Positions 7,566 to 15,978 are shown, counted from the first letter of the stretch. The stretch: 64,000 nucleotides of DNA from Flemingiibacterium sp045578725 (GCA_045578725.1 JAZNKS010000086.1:11179-75178), one strand, 5' to 3'. A program made the numbers and translations. Notes: generated by a model from the letters alone, not told the origin.

Positions 7566-9011
7566 TTATTCTTCCTCAAAGAAGGAGACAAGCTCATTCA
7601 GCATCTCCTCCATGGCAGGAAGGGCGGAGGCACAGTCAGAGGACCAGGCGGTGTTGTTGTTAGCGACGGTATGGCGGAAGAGGCTGTAGGTGTGGGCACC
7701 CAGACTGTCGCAGAAGACGCGGCCGAAATCAAAGCTTACGGAGGAGCGGATGATGTCATACATCCGGGCGGAATCCTCGTCGGTGGTATATTTGACCTTC
7801 ATCGCGGTTTCAAAGACAACAGGCGTGACGTTGTAATAGCCCTCGGATGCCAGCGCCTCCATAACGGCGGAGGACATATCGGGATCCTTCGCATCGATCG
7901 GAATACCGTAGAGATTGTAGGGGAAGGAGGCGACGGTGACATATTCCTCCTGCCCGGCATCGTATTTCGGGATCGGAACCAGACCGTAGGCAAAATCCGC
8001 ATCGCGGAGGGCGGTGGCGGCGTGAAGCAGCTCGTGATTGGTGAACAGGGTATTGCCCCAGGAGAACATGATAATGTCGCCGTCCAGCAATCCGTCATCC
8101 GTGTCGTGGAAGAAGCCTGTCAGCATTTCGACCAGCTTTGCGGCACGCTCGCTTGTGAAGTCATCGGAGATCTCCGGAATGCCGTCCTCATTGATCTCGG
8201 TGGTACGAAGGCCTGCGGAGAACCAGAAGGGGTCGCAGTAGGTGGCCATTGTGGCAAAGCCGAAGCGGTCATTCTTCGATTTTTTGCCGTCGCGGTCGAG
8301 ATCCTCGTAGATGTCACGGGACATTTCCAGCATCTTATCAATCGTCCATTGATTGTTGTCAACCAGATCGTAGGGGTTCTCCAGACCGAAATCGGTCAGA
8401 ATATCCTTGTTGAAGTAGGTGCCGTACATATAGTAGAGCATACTGGTGGAGATGTCGCCGGAGGCAAAATAGAGCTTGCCGTTTACCGTGGATTCGGCCA
8501 GCAGACTGTCCGACCACCAGGGCTTGGAGAAGTCCAGATATTCGGTCGAGGTCAGATCGATCAGCACGCCGGAGGCCGCGAGGCTGGCGACGGACATCGA
8601 ATAACCGGCGACGATATCGTATGCGGCATCTCCGGCCAGCGCGCTCTGGGAAATCATGTCGGCGTAAGTGTTGCGCTCGGCCCAGGTATTCGATTCGGCG
8701 CGGAAGGAAAAGCTGACATTCAGCCGCTCGGATACGGCCAGATTGCGGTCATAGATCGCATCATCGACGATGTCGCCGGTCTGCTCCTCCACAAAGAATT
8801 CGGCAAAGGAAAGATTGGACGGCACGAACATACAGACCTCCGCGCCCTCATAATTGAGCGCGGGCAGGGAATCGCGGGTGGTTTCGACATCGGAGGTGTC
8901 GGCGGGACCGGTTTGGGACTCGCCCGTATCGGCGGGCGGCTCGGATTGGCAGGCAGTGAGCATTCCGGCAAGGAGCGCCAGAATAAGGAAGCAGGATGGG
9001 AAGCGTTTCAT
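7566..9011 (-). CDS. Family-1 extracellular solute-binding lipoprotein
   Basis: 481 aa: MKRFPSCFLILALLAGMLTA and the lipobox Cys, preceded by AAGGAG nine bases upstream. Contains DDAIYDRNLAVSERLNV, LDFSKPWWSDSLL and ATALRDADFAYGLVPIPKYD. It lies downstream of, and on the same strand as, the AraC gene at 9101-9949 but has its own extended -10 promoter in the 90-bp gap. Predicted as the substrate-binding lipoprotein of a carbohydrate ABC importer; substrate not deducible. Confidence 0.92.
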   Translation of the reverse strand: MKRFPSCFLILALLAGMLTACQSEPPADTGESQTGPADTSDVETTRDSLPALNYEGAEVCMFVPSNLSFAEFFVEEQTGDIVDDAIYDRNLAVSERLNVSFSFRAESNTWAERNTYADMISQSALAGDAAYDIVAGYSMSVASLAASGVLIDLTSTEYLDFSKPWWSDSLLAESTVNGKLYFASGDISTSMLYYMYGTYFNKDILTDFGLENPYDLVDNNQWTIDKMLEMSRDIYEDLDRDGKKSKNDRFGFATMATYCDPFWFSAGLRTTEINEDGIPEISDDFTSERAAKLVEMLTGFFHDTDDGLLDGDIIMFSWGNTLFTNHELLHAATALRDADFAYGLVPIPKYDAGQEEYVTVASFPYNLYGIPIDAKDPDMSSAVMEALASEGYYNVTPVVFETAMKVKYTTDEDSARMYDIIRSSVSFDFGRVFCDSLGAHTYSLFRHTVANNNTAWSSDCASALPAMEEMLNELVSFFEEE

Positions 9012-9035
9012 AGATAAAATCTCCTTTTTTGAATT

Positions 9036-9044
9036 ATTATATCA
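9036..9044 (-). promoter_or_regulatory. Extended -10 promoter of the fourth solute-binding gene
   Basis: Minus-strand TGATATAAT, 25 bases before the start codon region. The -35 hexamer (TAGCTT at 17 bp) is poor. Confidence 0.55.
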
Positions 9045-9100
9045 CACGAAGCCGGGATAAGCTATACACATCTTGACGGATACTTGAAGGATATTAACAT

Positions 9101-9949
9101 CTATCGGTTGAAATAATCCTTTGGGGTCACGCCCATATAACGGCGGAAGGTACGCGAAAAATAGGCGTAGTCGGAAAATCCGGCCCGGGCCGCGATTTCG
9201 CCGAGGGATAGTCCCGGTTCACGGCGGAGCCTGGCCGCTTCGCTGATCCGGAAGCGGTAGAGATAATCGCAGAAATTGCAGCCGTAGCTTTCACGGAAGC
9301 GGCGGCAGAAATAGCTTTTGCTGTAGGAGAGGGCCTGTGCGACCTCGGCGGTTGTGATCGGCTCGGTATAGTGTTTTTCAATGTAGGCGGAAACGCGGCG
9401 GATGAAATCGAAGGAACGGTTGACATCGCACGGATGCTCCCGGTAGTAGGGAAGAAGCTCGGCGATGACGGCAGCCACTTGTCCGATCATCCTTGTTTCG
9501 CTGACCGGATCCGGCGAAAAGGCAATTCTCTGCATCCCGGGCAGAAGGGCGCGAAGGGGATCGGCATTTTTGTCGGCGGCAGGGATTTTTGTCTGAAACC
9601 GTCCGCTTCCGCAGAGAACGGCGTGCATCCGCTCCGAGGCTTCGTGGGGCAGAACGCTCAGAAAATGCTTGATATCAAAATACAGACAGTAGTAGGCGGC
9701 ATAGCGGCCCTGATAAAAGTCGCCGCGATGCTTATCCAGCGGATTGATGAGCAGAATATCGCCGGGCGAAAGAAGAAACGGGCGGTCATTGACCTCGACG
9801 GTGACATGACCGTTGATGCTGCAGAGAATTTCCAATGTGTTCTGGATGTGGGTTGCAAAGCATTCATTGTCCTCCTCACGGTCGAAAAACTGGAGGGTCA
9901 TGCCGACGGGAATCTTCTGATTGGTTTTGATCCAATGTTCAACAAACAA
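9101..9949 (-). CDS. AraC-family transcriptional regulator, probable TTG start
   Basis: About 282 aa. Cupin-like N-terminus (PFLLSPGDILLINPLDKHRG) and a C-terminal AraC domain with LSYSKSYFCRRFRESYG and ARAGFSDYAYFSRTFRRYMG. I chose TTG at 9949: it lies eight bases after GGAGG. Codons further upstream overlap the predicted promoter and could not be in the mRNA. It lies directly upstream of the solute-binding gene at 7566-9011 on the same strand and downstream of another AraC gene. It probably controls the adjacent binding protein; the ligand is unknown. Confidence 0.9.
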   Translation of the reverse strand: MFVEHWIKTNQKIPVGMTLQFFDREEDNECFATHIQNTLEILCSINGHVTVEVNDRPFLLSPGDILLINPLDKHRGDFYQGRYAAYYCLYFDIKHFLSVLPHEASERMHAVLCGSGRFQTKIPAADKNADPLRALLPGMQRIAFSPDPVSETRMIGQVAAVIAELLPYYREHPCDVNRSFDFIRRVSAYIEKHYTEPITTAEVAQALSYSKSYFCRRFRESYGCNFCDYLYRFRISEAARLRREPGLSLGEIAARAGFSDYAYFSRTFRRYMGVTPKDYFNR

Positions 9950-9967
9950 CAGGCTCACCTCCCCTTT

Positions 9968-9996
9968 ATTGTAGCACGGCAGAGGGCTGAAGTCAA
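9968..9996 (-). promoter_or_regulatory. Promoter of AraC gene 9101-9949
   Basis: Minus-strand TTGACT (9991-9996), 17 bp, TACAAT (9968-9973). Confidence 0.7.
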
Positions 9997-10090
9997 GCAC
10001 CAGGTCAATATCCTACAAAACCACGGCAATATTTCAAAAAAGGGAGCATGACGGGGGCATCGGAGGATGTGCCCGCCGTGCGGATAAGCA

Positions 10091-10120
10091 CAGCTCCCCG
10101 ACTGTCCGGTCGGGGAGCTG
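10091..10120 (-). terminator. Hairpin after AraC gene 10134-11027
   Basis: A 12-bp perfect stem CAGCTCCCCGAC/GTCGGGGAGCTG with a 6-base loop, just past the stop codon at 10134. No T tract follows on the minus strand, so it is a weak terminator or an mRNA 3'-end stabiliser. Confidence 0.5.
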
Positions 10121-10133
10121 CGGGTTATTCTTC

Positions 10134-11027
10134 TTACTCTGTCATGTCCTCGCCGGACATAAGCGAGCGCCGGTAGGCAAGCGGGGATTTGCCGGTATAG
10201 CGGCGGAAGGTGCGCGAAAAATAGGCGTAATCGGTGAATCCGGCGCCTGCGGCCGCATCGGATAGGGTCAGACTTCGTTTGGTGCTGAACTGCTCGGCTG
10301 CCCATTCAATCCGGAAGCGGTTGAGATAGGTGCCAAACGGTACGCCGAAGCATTCCTTGAACCGGTGGCAGAAATGGCTTTTGCTGTAGGAGAGGGCTTC
10401 GGCGGCTGTTTCCATTGAGATCGGATGGGAAAAATTCGTGTCCACATAATCGATGCATTGGCGGATGAAATGGAAATCCCGGCAGGACTGCTCTAAGCTT
10501 GCACTGAGGCCGTTCTCCAAAAGGCCGGTCAGAATGCCCATGACCAGCTGAACCATCCGGCAGACATCGTAGGGATTGCCGGTCAGCGAGAGCTTATGAA
10601 GGATGGGGAGCGCTTCACGGATCGGATCGCCGATGGGATTTCCGACAGGCAGATGGGGGATAAAGCGCAGAGAGCCGTTATGGAGGGAGCGGATCCGTTC
10701 CGCCGGCTCGGGCGGAAAGCATTTTTGAAAGAAGGGAAGCTCGAAGATTAAATAATAGTAAGCGGTCGGCGACTCCGAGGCCCAGGCCTCGCAGGAATGC
10801 TTGTCAAAGGGGGAGCAGATAAAGACATCGCCGGGATCGAGGACCGTTTCCTTATCGTTTACAATGGCGTGAAGACGCCCCTTCACAGGCATGAGAATCT
10901 CCGGCGAATCCTGCACATGGAGGAAGCCGGGATCCACGGCCGGGGAATCGGCGGTGAAATTGCGGGTGGACAGATGCACGCGGATCGGCACACCGGGAAA
11001 ATGCTGGATATAGGAAGTATCAAACAT
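10134..11027 (-). CDS. AraC-family transcriptional regulator
   Basis: 297 aa. Cupin-like half with TVLDPGDVFICSPFDKHS, close to the corresponding strand in the other three AraC proteins here, then two helix-turn-helix units (LSYSKSHFCHRFKECFG; AGAGFTDYAYFSRTFRRYTG). GAGGTGA precedes the ATG. It is divergent from the solute-binding gene at 11187 across 159 bp, the same geometry as the pairs at 1745/1913 and 5867/6019. These four regulators look like products of repeated duplication together with their binding-protein partners. Confidence 0.92.
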   Translation of the reverse strand: MFDTSYIQHFPGVPIRVHLSTRNFTADSPAVDPGFLHVQDSPEILMPVKGRLHAIVNDKETVLDPGDVFICSPFDKHSCEAWASESPTAYYYLIFELPFFQKCFPPEPAERIRSLHNGSLRFIPHLPVGNPIGDPIREALPILHKLSLTGNPYDVCRMVQLVMGILTGLLENGLSASLEQSCRDFHFIRQCIDYVDTNFSHPISMETAAEALSYSKSHFCHRFKECFGVPFGTYLNRFRIEWAAEQFSTKRSLTLSDAAAGAGFTDYAYFSRTFRRYTGKSPLAYRRSLMSGEDMTE

Positions 11028-11044
11028 GGCGTCACCTCGGCTTT

Positions 11045-11073
11045 ATTATAGCACAGCGCCGCCGCTCTGTCAA
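11045..11073 (-). promoter_or_regulatory. Promoter of AraC gene 10134-11027
   Basis: Minus-strand TTGACA (11068-11073), 17 bp, TATAAT (11045-11050): full consensus. Confidence 0.85.
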
Positions 11074-11133
11074 GAAAAAAGCAGGATACGACAAAAAAAC
11101 AGCAAATCCATTATGGAAATATCAGGCTGGATA

Positions 11134-11142
11134 TGGTATACT
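11134..11142 (+). promoter_or_regulatory. Extended -10 promoter of the fifth solute-binding gene
   Basis: TGGTATACT (extended -10, hexamer 11137-11142) with no good -35 hexamer, which fits dependence on the divergent AraC activator. Confidence 0.6.
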
Positions 11143-11186
11143 GAAATTATTCAAAGCAAAATCATCCAAAACGGAGGGACGATTGA

Positions 11187-12680
11187 ATGAATACCGCAAA
11201 ACGAAGTCTGAGTATGATTCTGGCCGCGCTGCTGTTGGGAAGCACCGTTTCCTGCCAAGGTGGAGGAAGCACCGACACGACCGCCGATACGTCGGGCGAC
11301 ACCTCAGCCGATACGACGGCTCCATCCGAATCCGGACCGAAATCCGGTGTGCCGGAGGAATTTGATCTCGGCGGTGAAACCATCAACATCTGGTATACCA
11401 CCGTTGCCTCCAACAACCGGGAGCTGCTGTCGGATATCGCCGGCGAGCTGACCGGCGAAACAATGGACGATGCCACCTTCAACGCCAACCGCGCGGTTGA
11501 GGAACGGCTTGGCTGTCTGCTGAATTATTACGATTCCGGCGTGGCCTCCCGCGATACCGGTACCGCCATCCGCACGCTGATGATGGCCGACGATACAACC
11601 TACGATCTCTATCACGGCACCCAATGGAATACCGCGATTCTTACGATGGAGGGCCTGTTTGCCAACATGGCCGATGCTCCTTATCTGAGCCTTGATGCTG
11701 CCTGGTGGGACGGTGCCTTCATGTCCGAGATGACTGCTGATGACGATCAGCTCTACGGTCTGGCCGGCGACTTTGCCATTGACCGCACCCGCTGTCTGTC
11801 CTGCGTTTTCTTCAACAAGAATATGTTCAACGATTTCTGGGGCGATCCCAATGCGCTGTATCAGACGGTGCTGGACGGTGAGTGGACCTGGGATAAGGCC
11901 CGCGAGATGGCAAAGGAGGTTTATCTCGATGTCAATTCCAACGGCTCGGTGGATTATGATACCGACCGCGTGGGATGGCTTCTGATGGACGGCAACAACA
12001 ATGACGGCATCGCTTACGGCATGGGCTATGAGGTTGTCGGACGCGGCGATGACGGAGCGCTTGCGCTGACCGTTCAGAGCGAGCACAATGCCAAGCTGTT
12101 TGAGGTTCTCTATCAGGTTGCATTCGAAACCGAAGGCACCATGACCCGAACCGAGGCGGATACCGAGCACCGCGACAAATTCGAGGAGGGCGACAGCCTC
12201 TTCCTGTTCGGCTTCTTCTATACCGGCGAATTTCTGCGCGCCATGAAGGATGACTTCGGCATCATCCCCTCGCCGAAGATGAACAGCGCGCAGGAGAATT
12301 ATTACAGCTCGGTGCACGATATTATGCGCCTGATGTTTGTGCCGGTCAACTGTCAGAAGACAGAGGCTGTGTCTGCGTATCTGGAGGAAATGGCGTTTGA
12401 GGGCTGGCAGAGCATTGTACCCGCTTATTATGACATCCTCTTAAAGGAAAAGGTTGCGCGTGACGATGAATCGGCACAGATGCTGGATCTCATCCGTGAC
12501 AACATGAATGCCGATCCGTCCTATATCTACGGTATCAATTCCTTCAATCAGCTGGGTCTGCTGCCGCGGTGGTTCGTGCAGGGCGGGCAGAATAACTTCG
12601 CCTCCCGCGTTGCCGAGCGTCTGCCGGCCGCCGAGGCGTATCTGGAGGAGTTCATCGAAAAATTCGAATCGCTGTATTAA
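11187..12680 (+). CDS. Family-1 extracellular solute-binding lipoprotein
   Basis: 497 aa: MNTAKRSLSMILAALLLGST then lipobox VSC and a Thr/Asp-rich linker. GGAGGG precedes the ATG. Strongly similar along its length to the protein at 1913-3397: INIWYTTVAS, DIAGELTGETMDDATFNANR, FAIDRTRCLSCVFFNKNMF and EMAFEGWQSIVPAYYD have direct counterparts there. So the two probably recognise related ligands. Divergent from AraC gene 10134-11027; closed by a strong terminator. No transporter membrane genes are adjacent. Confidence 0.93.
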   Translation: MNTAKRSLSMILAALLLGSTVSCQGGGSTDTTADTSGDTSADTTAPSESGPKSGVPEEFDLGGETINIWYTTVASNNRELLSDIAGELTGETMDDATFNANRAVEERLGCLLNYYDSGVASRDTGTAIRTLMMADDTTYDLYHGTQWNTAILTMEGLFANMADAPYLSLDAAWWDGAFMSEMTADDDQLYGLAGDFAIDRTRCLSCVFFNKNMFNDFWGDPNALYQTVLDGEWTWDKAREMAKEVYLDVNSNGSVDYDTDRVGWLLMDGNNNDGIAYGMGYEVVGRGDDGALALTVQSEHNAKLFEVLYQVAFETEGTMTRTEADTEHRDKFEEGDSLFLFGFFYTGEFLRAMKDDFGIIPSPKMNSAQENYYSSVHDIMRLMFVPVNCQKTEAVSAYLEEMAFEGWQSIVPAYYDILLKEKVARDDESAQMLDLIRDNMNADPSYIYGINSFNQLGLLPRWFVQGGQNNFASRVAERLPAAEAYLEEFIEKFESLY

Positions 12681-12687
12681 ACAAAAA

Positions 12688-12717
12688 GTCCCCGCTGGCC
12701 GATGCGGGGACTTTTTT
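12688..12717 (+). terminator. Intrinsic terminator after the fifth solute-binding gene
   Basis: Stem GTCCCCGC/GCGGGGAC with an 8-base loop and six T; an A tract before the stem makes it potentially bidirectional. Confidence 0.9.
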
Positions 12718-12790
12718 GCCCGAATCTGCGCAACCCGCCTTTGGTGATATTGCACAAAATGCGCCCCCGATCTTCGTGCACAATCCCGAG

Positions 12791-12819
12791 TTGACATCAG
12801 GAGTAAAATATGGTATAAT
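12791..12819 (+). promoter_or_regulatory. Promoter of lipoprotein unit 1
   Basis: TTGACA, 17 bp, TATAAT with an extended TGG: essentially perfect consensus. The leader to the main gene is about 175 nt. It holds a small AGGC-AAACG-GCCT hairpin near 12844, a TCTGTA-CTAT-TACAGA hairpin (12870-12885), then AGGAGG and a short reading frame. I do not recognise it as a known riboswitch. Confidence 0.85.
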
Positions 12820-12898
12820 GAAACTAGGCAGAGAAAAGCGAGTGAGGCAAACGGCCTTTCCCGCCGGATCTGTACTATTACAGAAGGAGGAACTTGCC

Positions 12899-12964
12899 AT
12901 GAGAGCCGTTCAATCAACGAGTCACCGCCCCGCCTTGCCCCGCGCGCGATACGCGCCGCGCTGA
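12899..12964 (+). CDS. Short leader reading frame (21 codons), apparently frameshifted relative to unit 2
   Basis: MRAVQSTSHRP followed by ten residues, stopping 34 bases before the lipoprotein ATG. GAAGGAGG lies seven bases before its ATG, a better site than that of the main gene. The copy at 14485 has one more C in a C run and reads on for 27 residues to a LILLLL end. Restoring that C here would give nearly the same peptide. It could be a regulatory leader or a translational coupler; no function is known. Confidence 0.45.
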   Translation: MRAVQSTSHRPALPRARYAPR

Positions 12965-12998
12965 TCCTGCTCTTGCTTTGACAGATATGAGGTGTTCT

Positions 12999-14264
12999 AT
13001 GAAAACAAAATTGTTCCTTTTCCTTCTCTTAACTGCTGTATTTATGGGTTCCTCATGTGAATCCGGGCTTCGTGAAATTGAAACAGAGCCTGTTGCGGAT
13101 GACCTTGGGCAGGCTGGCGAAGACAGCGAGCTGATCATAAAACCGGGATACGAATATACGCCGGAAAGAGACCGCGCTCTTCCGGCAGCTTATCTTAACA
13201 TCGGCAACTTCTTTTTTCAACAGAACAATGGCTATATTATTTATGTTGCCAACGGAATTCCGTATCGTTTCAACCCTGAAACCGGTTATATGACACTAAT
13301 TTGTTCCGGTCAGCAATGCTATAGCAACGGAAAACACAATCGCGCATTGTGTCCGCTTCATACAAGCGATTTTGTAATTACTATCAGCGGCAGTAAAGCT
13401 TATTATTTGCAATCTCTTTCGCAGCGCCGTGAGAACCCCATCACAGGTAAGCAGGAATGGGAAAGAGTATCCCAATATGTCATTTATGACATGGAAACCG
13501 CTGATTATAAGATATTGTGCGATATCTGTCAAAAAGTACTTCCGAAGGCGAGGTCGAACGTGATCTGCGGGGATATCCGGTATTATGTAAGCTATTTGGA
13601 TCCGGATCATCCGGAATCATCACCGCTGGGCTTGTACCGGTGCGATCTGGACAGCGATACACATACGCTGATCAAAGAATTTGAATTCGGAGCCCTTCTG
13701 GATCTTCGGTATCTGGATGACGAGTATCTGTACTACAGCAATGCCCGGAAGCTCTACCGTATGCCCTATGCGGATCCCTCGAAGGAGACGGTAATACTCG
13801 AGAAGGCCTTGGCTTCCCTTTACTGTGATGGTGAGTATTTTTACGGTATGTACGTTTCTTCCGAGAAGAGAGAGTTTCTCCGTTTTGACATGGATGGAAA
13901 GAATCTGGAAATACTTTATACCGGCGATATCGGAAACCCGCTCGATTTCCGTGTGACCGAAAAGTATATTTACTTTCGTTCTGGGCGGACGCGAGATTAT
14001 GACGGCTATAATAAAAAGAACTTCCGTGTCGGTGATTTCTGGCGGCTTCCGAAGGATGGCGGCGAACCGGAAATGGTATTTAAGGTCGCGGGAGAATTTG
14101 AAGAAAACTATCATATTGATCAATATCTCCCCGACGGCAATTACATCTATGCATCCTATCTGGATCTGCAGACGGGGAAAGAATCCCCCAACCTTGAAAT
14201 TCCCACGTTTATGCGGATCAACGTCCTCACCGGCGAGTACGATTTCATCACCGCCGAAAACTGA
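12999..14264 (+). CDS. Lipoprotein with DUF5050-like beta-propeller repeats, copy 1
   Basis: 421 aa: MKTKLFLFLLLTAVFMGSSC, a signal peptide with lipobox. The mature protein has repeated strands of the type LYRCDLDSDTHTL, LYRMPYADPSKE, FLRFDMDGKNLEIL and FWRLPKDGGEPEMV, typical of DUF5050/TolB-like propellers in Clostridia. Cysteine groups CSGQQC...CPLH and CDICQK (about residues 100-125 and 170) are kept in copy 2. I chose the ATG at 12999, after GAGGTG, because it begins the signal peptide. Function unknown; likely a surface-exposed binding protein. It is the first of two tandem copies, each with its own promoter and terminator. Confidence 0.8.
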   Translation: MKTKLFLFLLLTAVFMGSSCESGLREIETEPVADDLGQAGEDSELIIKPGYEYTPERDRALPAAYLNIGNFFFQQNNGYIIYVANGIPYRFNPETGYMTLICSGQQCYSNGKHNRALCPLHTSDFVITISGSKAYYLQSLSQRRENPITGKQEWERVSQYVIYDMETADYKILCDICQKVLPKARSNVICGDIRYYVSYLDPDHPESSPLGLYRCDLDSDTHTLIKEFEFGALLDLRYLDDEYLYYSNARKLYRMPYADPSKETVILEKALASLYCDGEYFYGMYVSSEKREFLRFDMDGKNLEILYTGDIGNPLDFRVTEKYIYFRSGRTRDYDGYNKKNFRVGDFWRLPKDGGEPEMVFKVAGEFEENYHIDQYLPDGNYIYASYLDLQTGKESPNLEIPTFMRINVLTGEYDFITAEN

Positions 14265-14273
14265 ACAAAGAGA

Positions 14274-14309
14274 AAGCCTGCGGCACAAGGCCGCAGGCTT
14301 CGCTTTTTT
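14274..14309 (+). terminator. Intrinsic terminator of lipoprotein unit 1
   Basis: Stem AAGCCTGCGG/CCGCAGGCTT (14274-14283/14291-14300), then CGC and six T. Confidence 0.92.
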
Positions 14310-14377
14310 GCCGGCGGGGACCCGTCTTTGGTGATATTGCACAAAATGCGCCCCCGATCTTTGTGCACAATCCCGAG

Positions 14378-14406
14378 TTGACATCAGGAGTAAAATATGG
14401 TATAAT
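14378..14406 (+). promoter_or_regulatory. Promoter of lipoprotein unit 2
   Basis: TTGACA, 17 bp, TATAAT, identical to unit 1. The leader hairpin here is GAGGC-AAAC-GCCTC. Confidence 0.85.
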
Positions 14407-14484
14407 GAAACTAGACAGAGAAAAGCGTGTGAGGCAAACGCCTCTCCCGCCGGATCTGTACTAAAATACAAGGAGGAACTTGCC

Positions 14485-14568
14485 ATGAGAGCAGTTCAAT
14501 CAACGAGTCACCGCCCCCGCCTTGCCCCGCGCGCAATACGCGCCTCGCTGATCCTGCTCTTGCTTTGA
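14485..14568 (+). CDS. Short leader reading frame (27 codons) of unit 2
   Basis: Begins MRAVQSTSHRPRLAPRAIR and ends in ASLILLLL. Preceded by CAAGGAGG at a good distance and followed after 17 bases by the lipoprotein ATG, with GAGGTG between. A basic half followed by a short hydrophobic end. Differences from unit 1, once the missing C is allowed for, are a synonymous Ala codon and Ala/Ser. Conservation of reading frame and ribosome site suggests that it is translated. Confidence 0.5.
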   Translation: MRAVQSTSHRPRLAPRAIRASLILLLL

Positions 14569-14585
14569 CAGATATGAGGTGTTCT

Positions 14586-15851
14586 ATGAAAACAAAATTG
14601 TTCCTTTTCCTTCTCGTGACGGCTGTATTTATGGGTTCCTCCTGTGAATCCGGGCTTCGTGAAATTGATACAGAACCGGTTGTCGATAGCCTTGGGCAGG
14701 CAGGCGAAGACGGCGAGCTGATCAGAAAGCCGGGATATGAATATACGCCGGAAAGGGACCGCACCCTTCCGGCAGCTTATATTTTTGCCGGTAATTTTTT
14801 GTTCCAGCAGAAGGATGGCTACATATACTATACCCCACAGGGATGTCCGTATCGCTTCAATCCCGAAACCGGTTTTATGACGCTGGTTTGTTCCGGCCAG
14901 CAATGCTTTGTCAACGGACAGCATAAAGCATCATCGTGCCCTCTGCATACATTCGAACCCGGTATGACAATCAAAGGCAGCAAAGCTTATTACCGACAAT
15001 ATAATTTGCAGCGCCGCGAGAACCCCATCACGGGCGAAAAAGAGACGGAAAAAATAGTGCGCTATGTTGTTTATGATATGGAGACAGCCGATTATAAGGT
15101 TTTGTGCGATACCTGCCAAAAACATCTTCCGAAGGCGAGGGCGAAAATTGTCCACGGGGATATCTGGTATTACATAAGTTATATGGATCCGGATCATCCG
15201 GAATCATCGCCGCTGGGCTTGTACCGGTGCGATCTGGACAGCGATACGCATACGCTGATCAAAGAATTTGAATTCGGAGCCCTTCTGAATCTTCGGTATC
15301 TGGATGACGAGTATCTGTACTACAGCGATGCCCGGAAGCTCTACCGTATGCCCTATGCGGATCCCTCGAAGGAGACGATGATTCTTGAGAAGGCCTTGGC
15401 TTCCCTTTACTGTGATGGTGAGTATTTTTACGGTATGTACATTTCTTCCGAGAAGAGAGAATTTCTGCGTTTTGACATGGACGGAAAGAATCTGGAAATT
15501 CTCTATACCGGCGACATCGGAAGTGAGTACGATTTCCGTGTGACCGAAAAGTATTTTTACTACCGCTCGGGACGGACGAGGTCTTATGAAGGCTATGCCA
15601 AGGACAGCTTCGATGTCGGTGATTTCTGGCGGCTTCCGAAGGACGGCGGCGAACCGGAAATGGTATTTAAGGTCGCGGGAGAATTTGAAGAAAAGTATCA
15701 TATCTCCCAATACATTCCCGACGGCAATTACATCTATGCATCCTATCTGGATCTGCAGACGGGGAAAGAATCCCCCAACCTTGAAATTCCCACGTTTATG
15801 CGGATCAATATCCTCACCGGCGAGTACGATTTCATCACCGGCGAAAATTGA
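14586..15851 (+). CDS. Lipoprotein with DUF5050-like beta-propeller repeats, copy 2
   Basis: 421 aa, same length and start as copy 1: signal peptide MKTKLFLFLLVTAVFMGSSC. About residues 190-421 are almost identical to copy 1 apart from short stretches (e.g. IGSEYDF versus IGNPLDF). Residues about 67-185 differ at many positions while keeping the framework CSGQQC, CPLH, GSKAYY, QRRENPITG and VYDMETADYK. This looks like duplication followed by diversification of one exposed part, or by gene conversion of the other part. Function unknown; surface-anchored. Confidence 0.8.
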   Translation: MKTKLFLFLLVTAVFMGSSCESGLREIDTEPVVDSLGQAGEDGELIRKPGYEYTPERDRTLPAAYIFAGNFLFQQKDGYIYYTPQGCPYRFNPETGFMTLVCSGQQCFVNGQHKASSCPLHTFEPGMTIKGSKAYYRQYNLQRRENPITGEKETEKIVRYVVYDMETADYKVLCDTCQKHLPKARAKIVHGDIWYYISYMDPDHPESSPLGLYRCDLDSDTHTLIKEFEFGALLNLRYLDDEYLYYSDARKLYRMPYADPSKETMILEKALASLYCDGEYFYGMYISSEKREFLRFDMDGKNLEILYTGDIGSEYDFRVTEKYFYYRSGRTRSYEGYAKDSFDVGDFWRLPKDGGEPEMVFKVAGEFEEKYHISQYIPDGNYIYASYLDLQTGKESPNLEIPTFMRINILTGEYDFITGEN

Positions 15852-15858
15852 ATCGAGA

Positions 15859-15895
15859 AAGCCTGCGGCACAAGGGCCGCAGGCTTCGCTTTTTT
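15859..15895 (+). terminator. Intrinsic terminator of lipoprotein unit 2
   Basis: Stem AAGCCTGCGG/CCGCAGGCTT with an 8-base loop, then CGC and six T. Confidence 0.92.
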
Positions 15896-15978
15896 GCCGG
15901 CGGGGCGAAAATCAGCACTCCGGCCCGGCGGGTGTACGCGAATTCAATAATTATTAACATTTTACTTATAATTTAGTG

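Larger units (their letters stand above)
12738..15910 (+). repeat. Tandem duplication, period 1587 bp, each unit a complete promoter-leader-gene-terminator
   Basis: Promoters (12791 and 14378), lipoprotein starts (12999 and 14586) and stops (14264 and 15851) are all offset by exactly 1587 bp. The first unit begins near TTTGGTGATATTGCACAAAA (about 12739). Each unit ends after its terminator in GCCGGCGGGG. Non-coding parts and the 3' two thirds of the genes are nearly identical, while a central coding part has diverged. Confidence 0.9.

Noticed and set aside
7542..9017. 491-codon frame opposite a solute-binding gene
   Set aside because: The minus-strand gene has signal peptide, lipobox, ribosome site and promoter; the plus-strand frame has none of these.
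12820..12998. A riboswitch in the lipoprotein leaders
   Set aside because: The AGGCAAAC hairpin recalls part of a c-di-GMP-I aptamer, but the rest of the consensus is absent in both copies.
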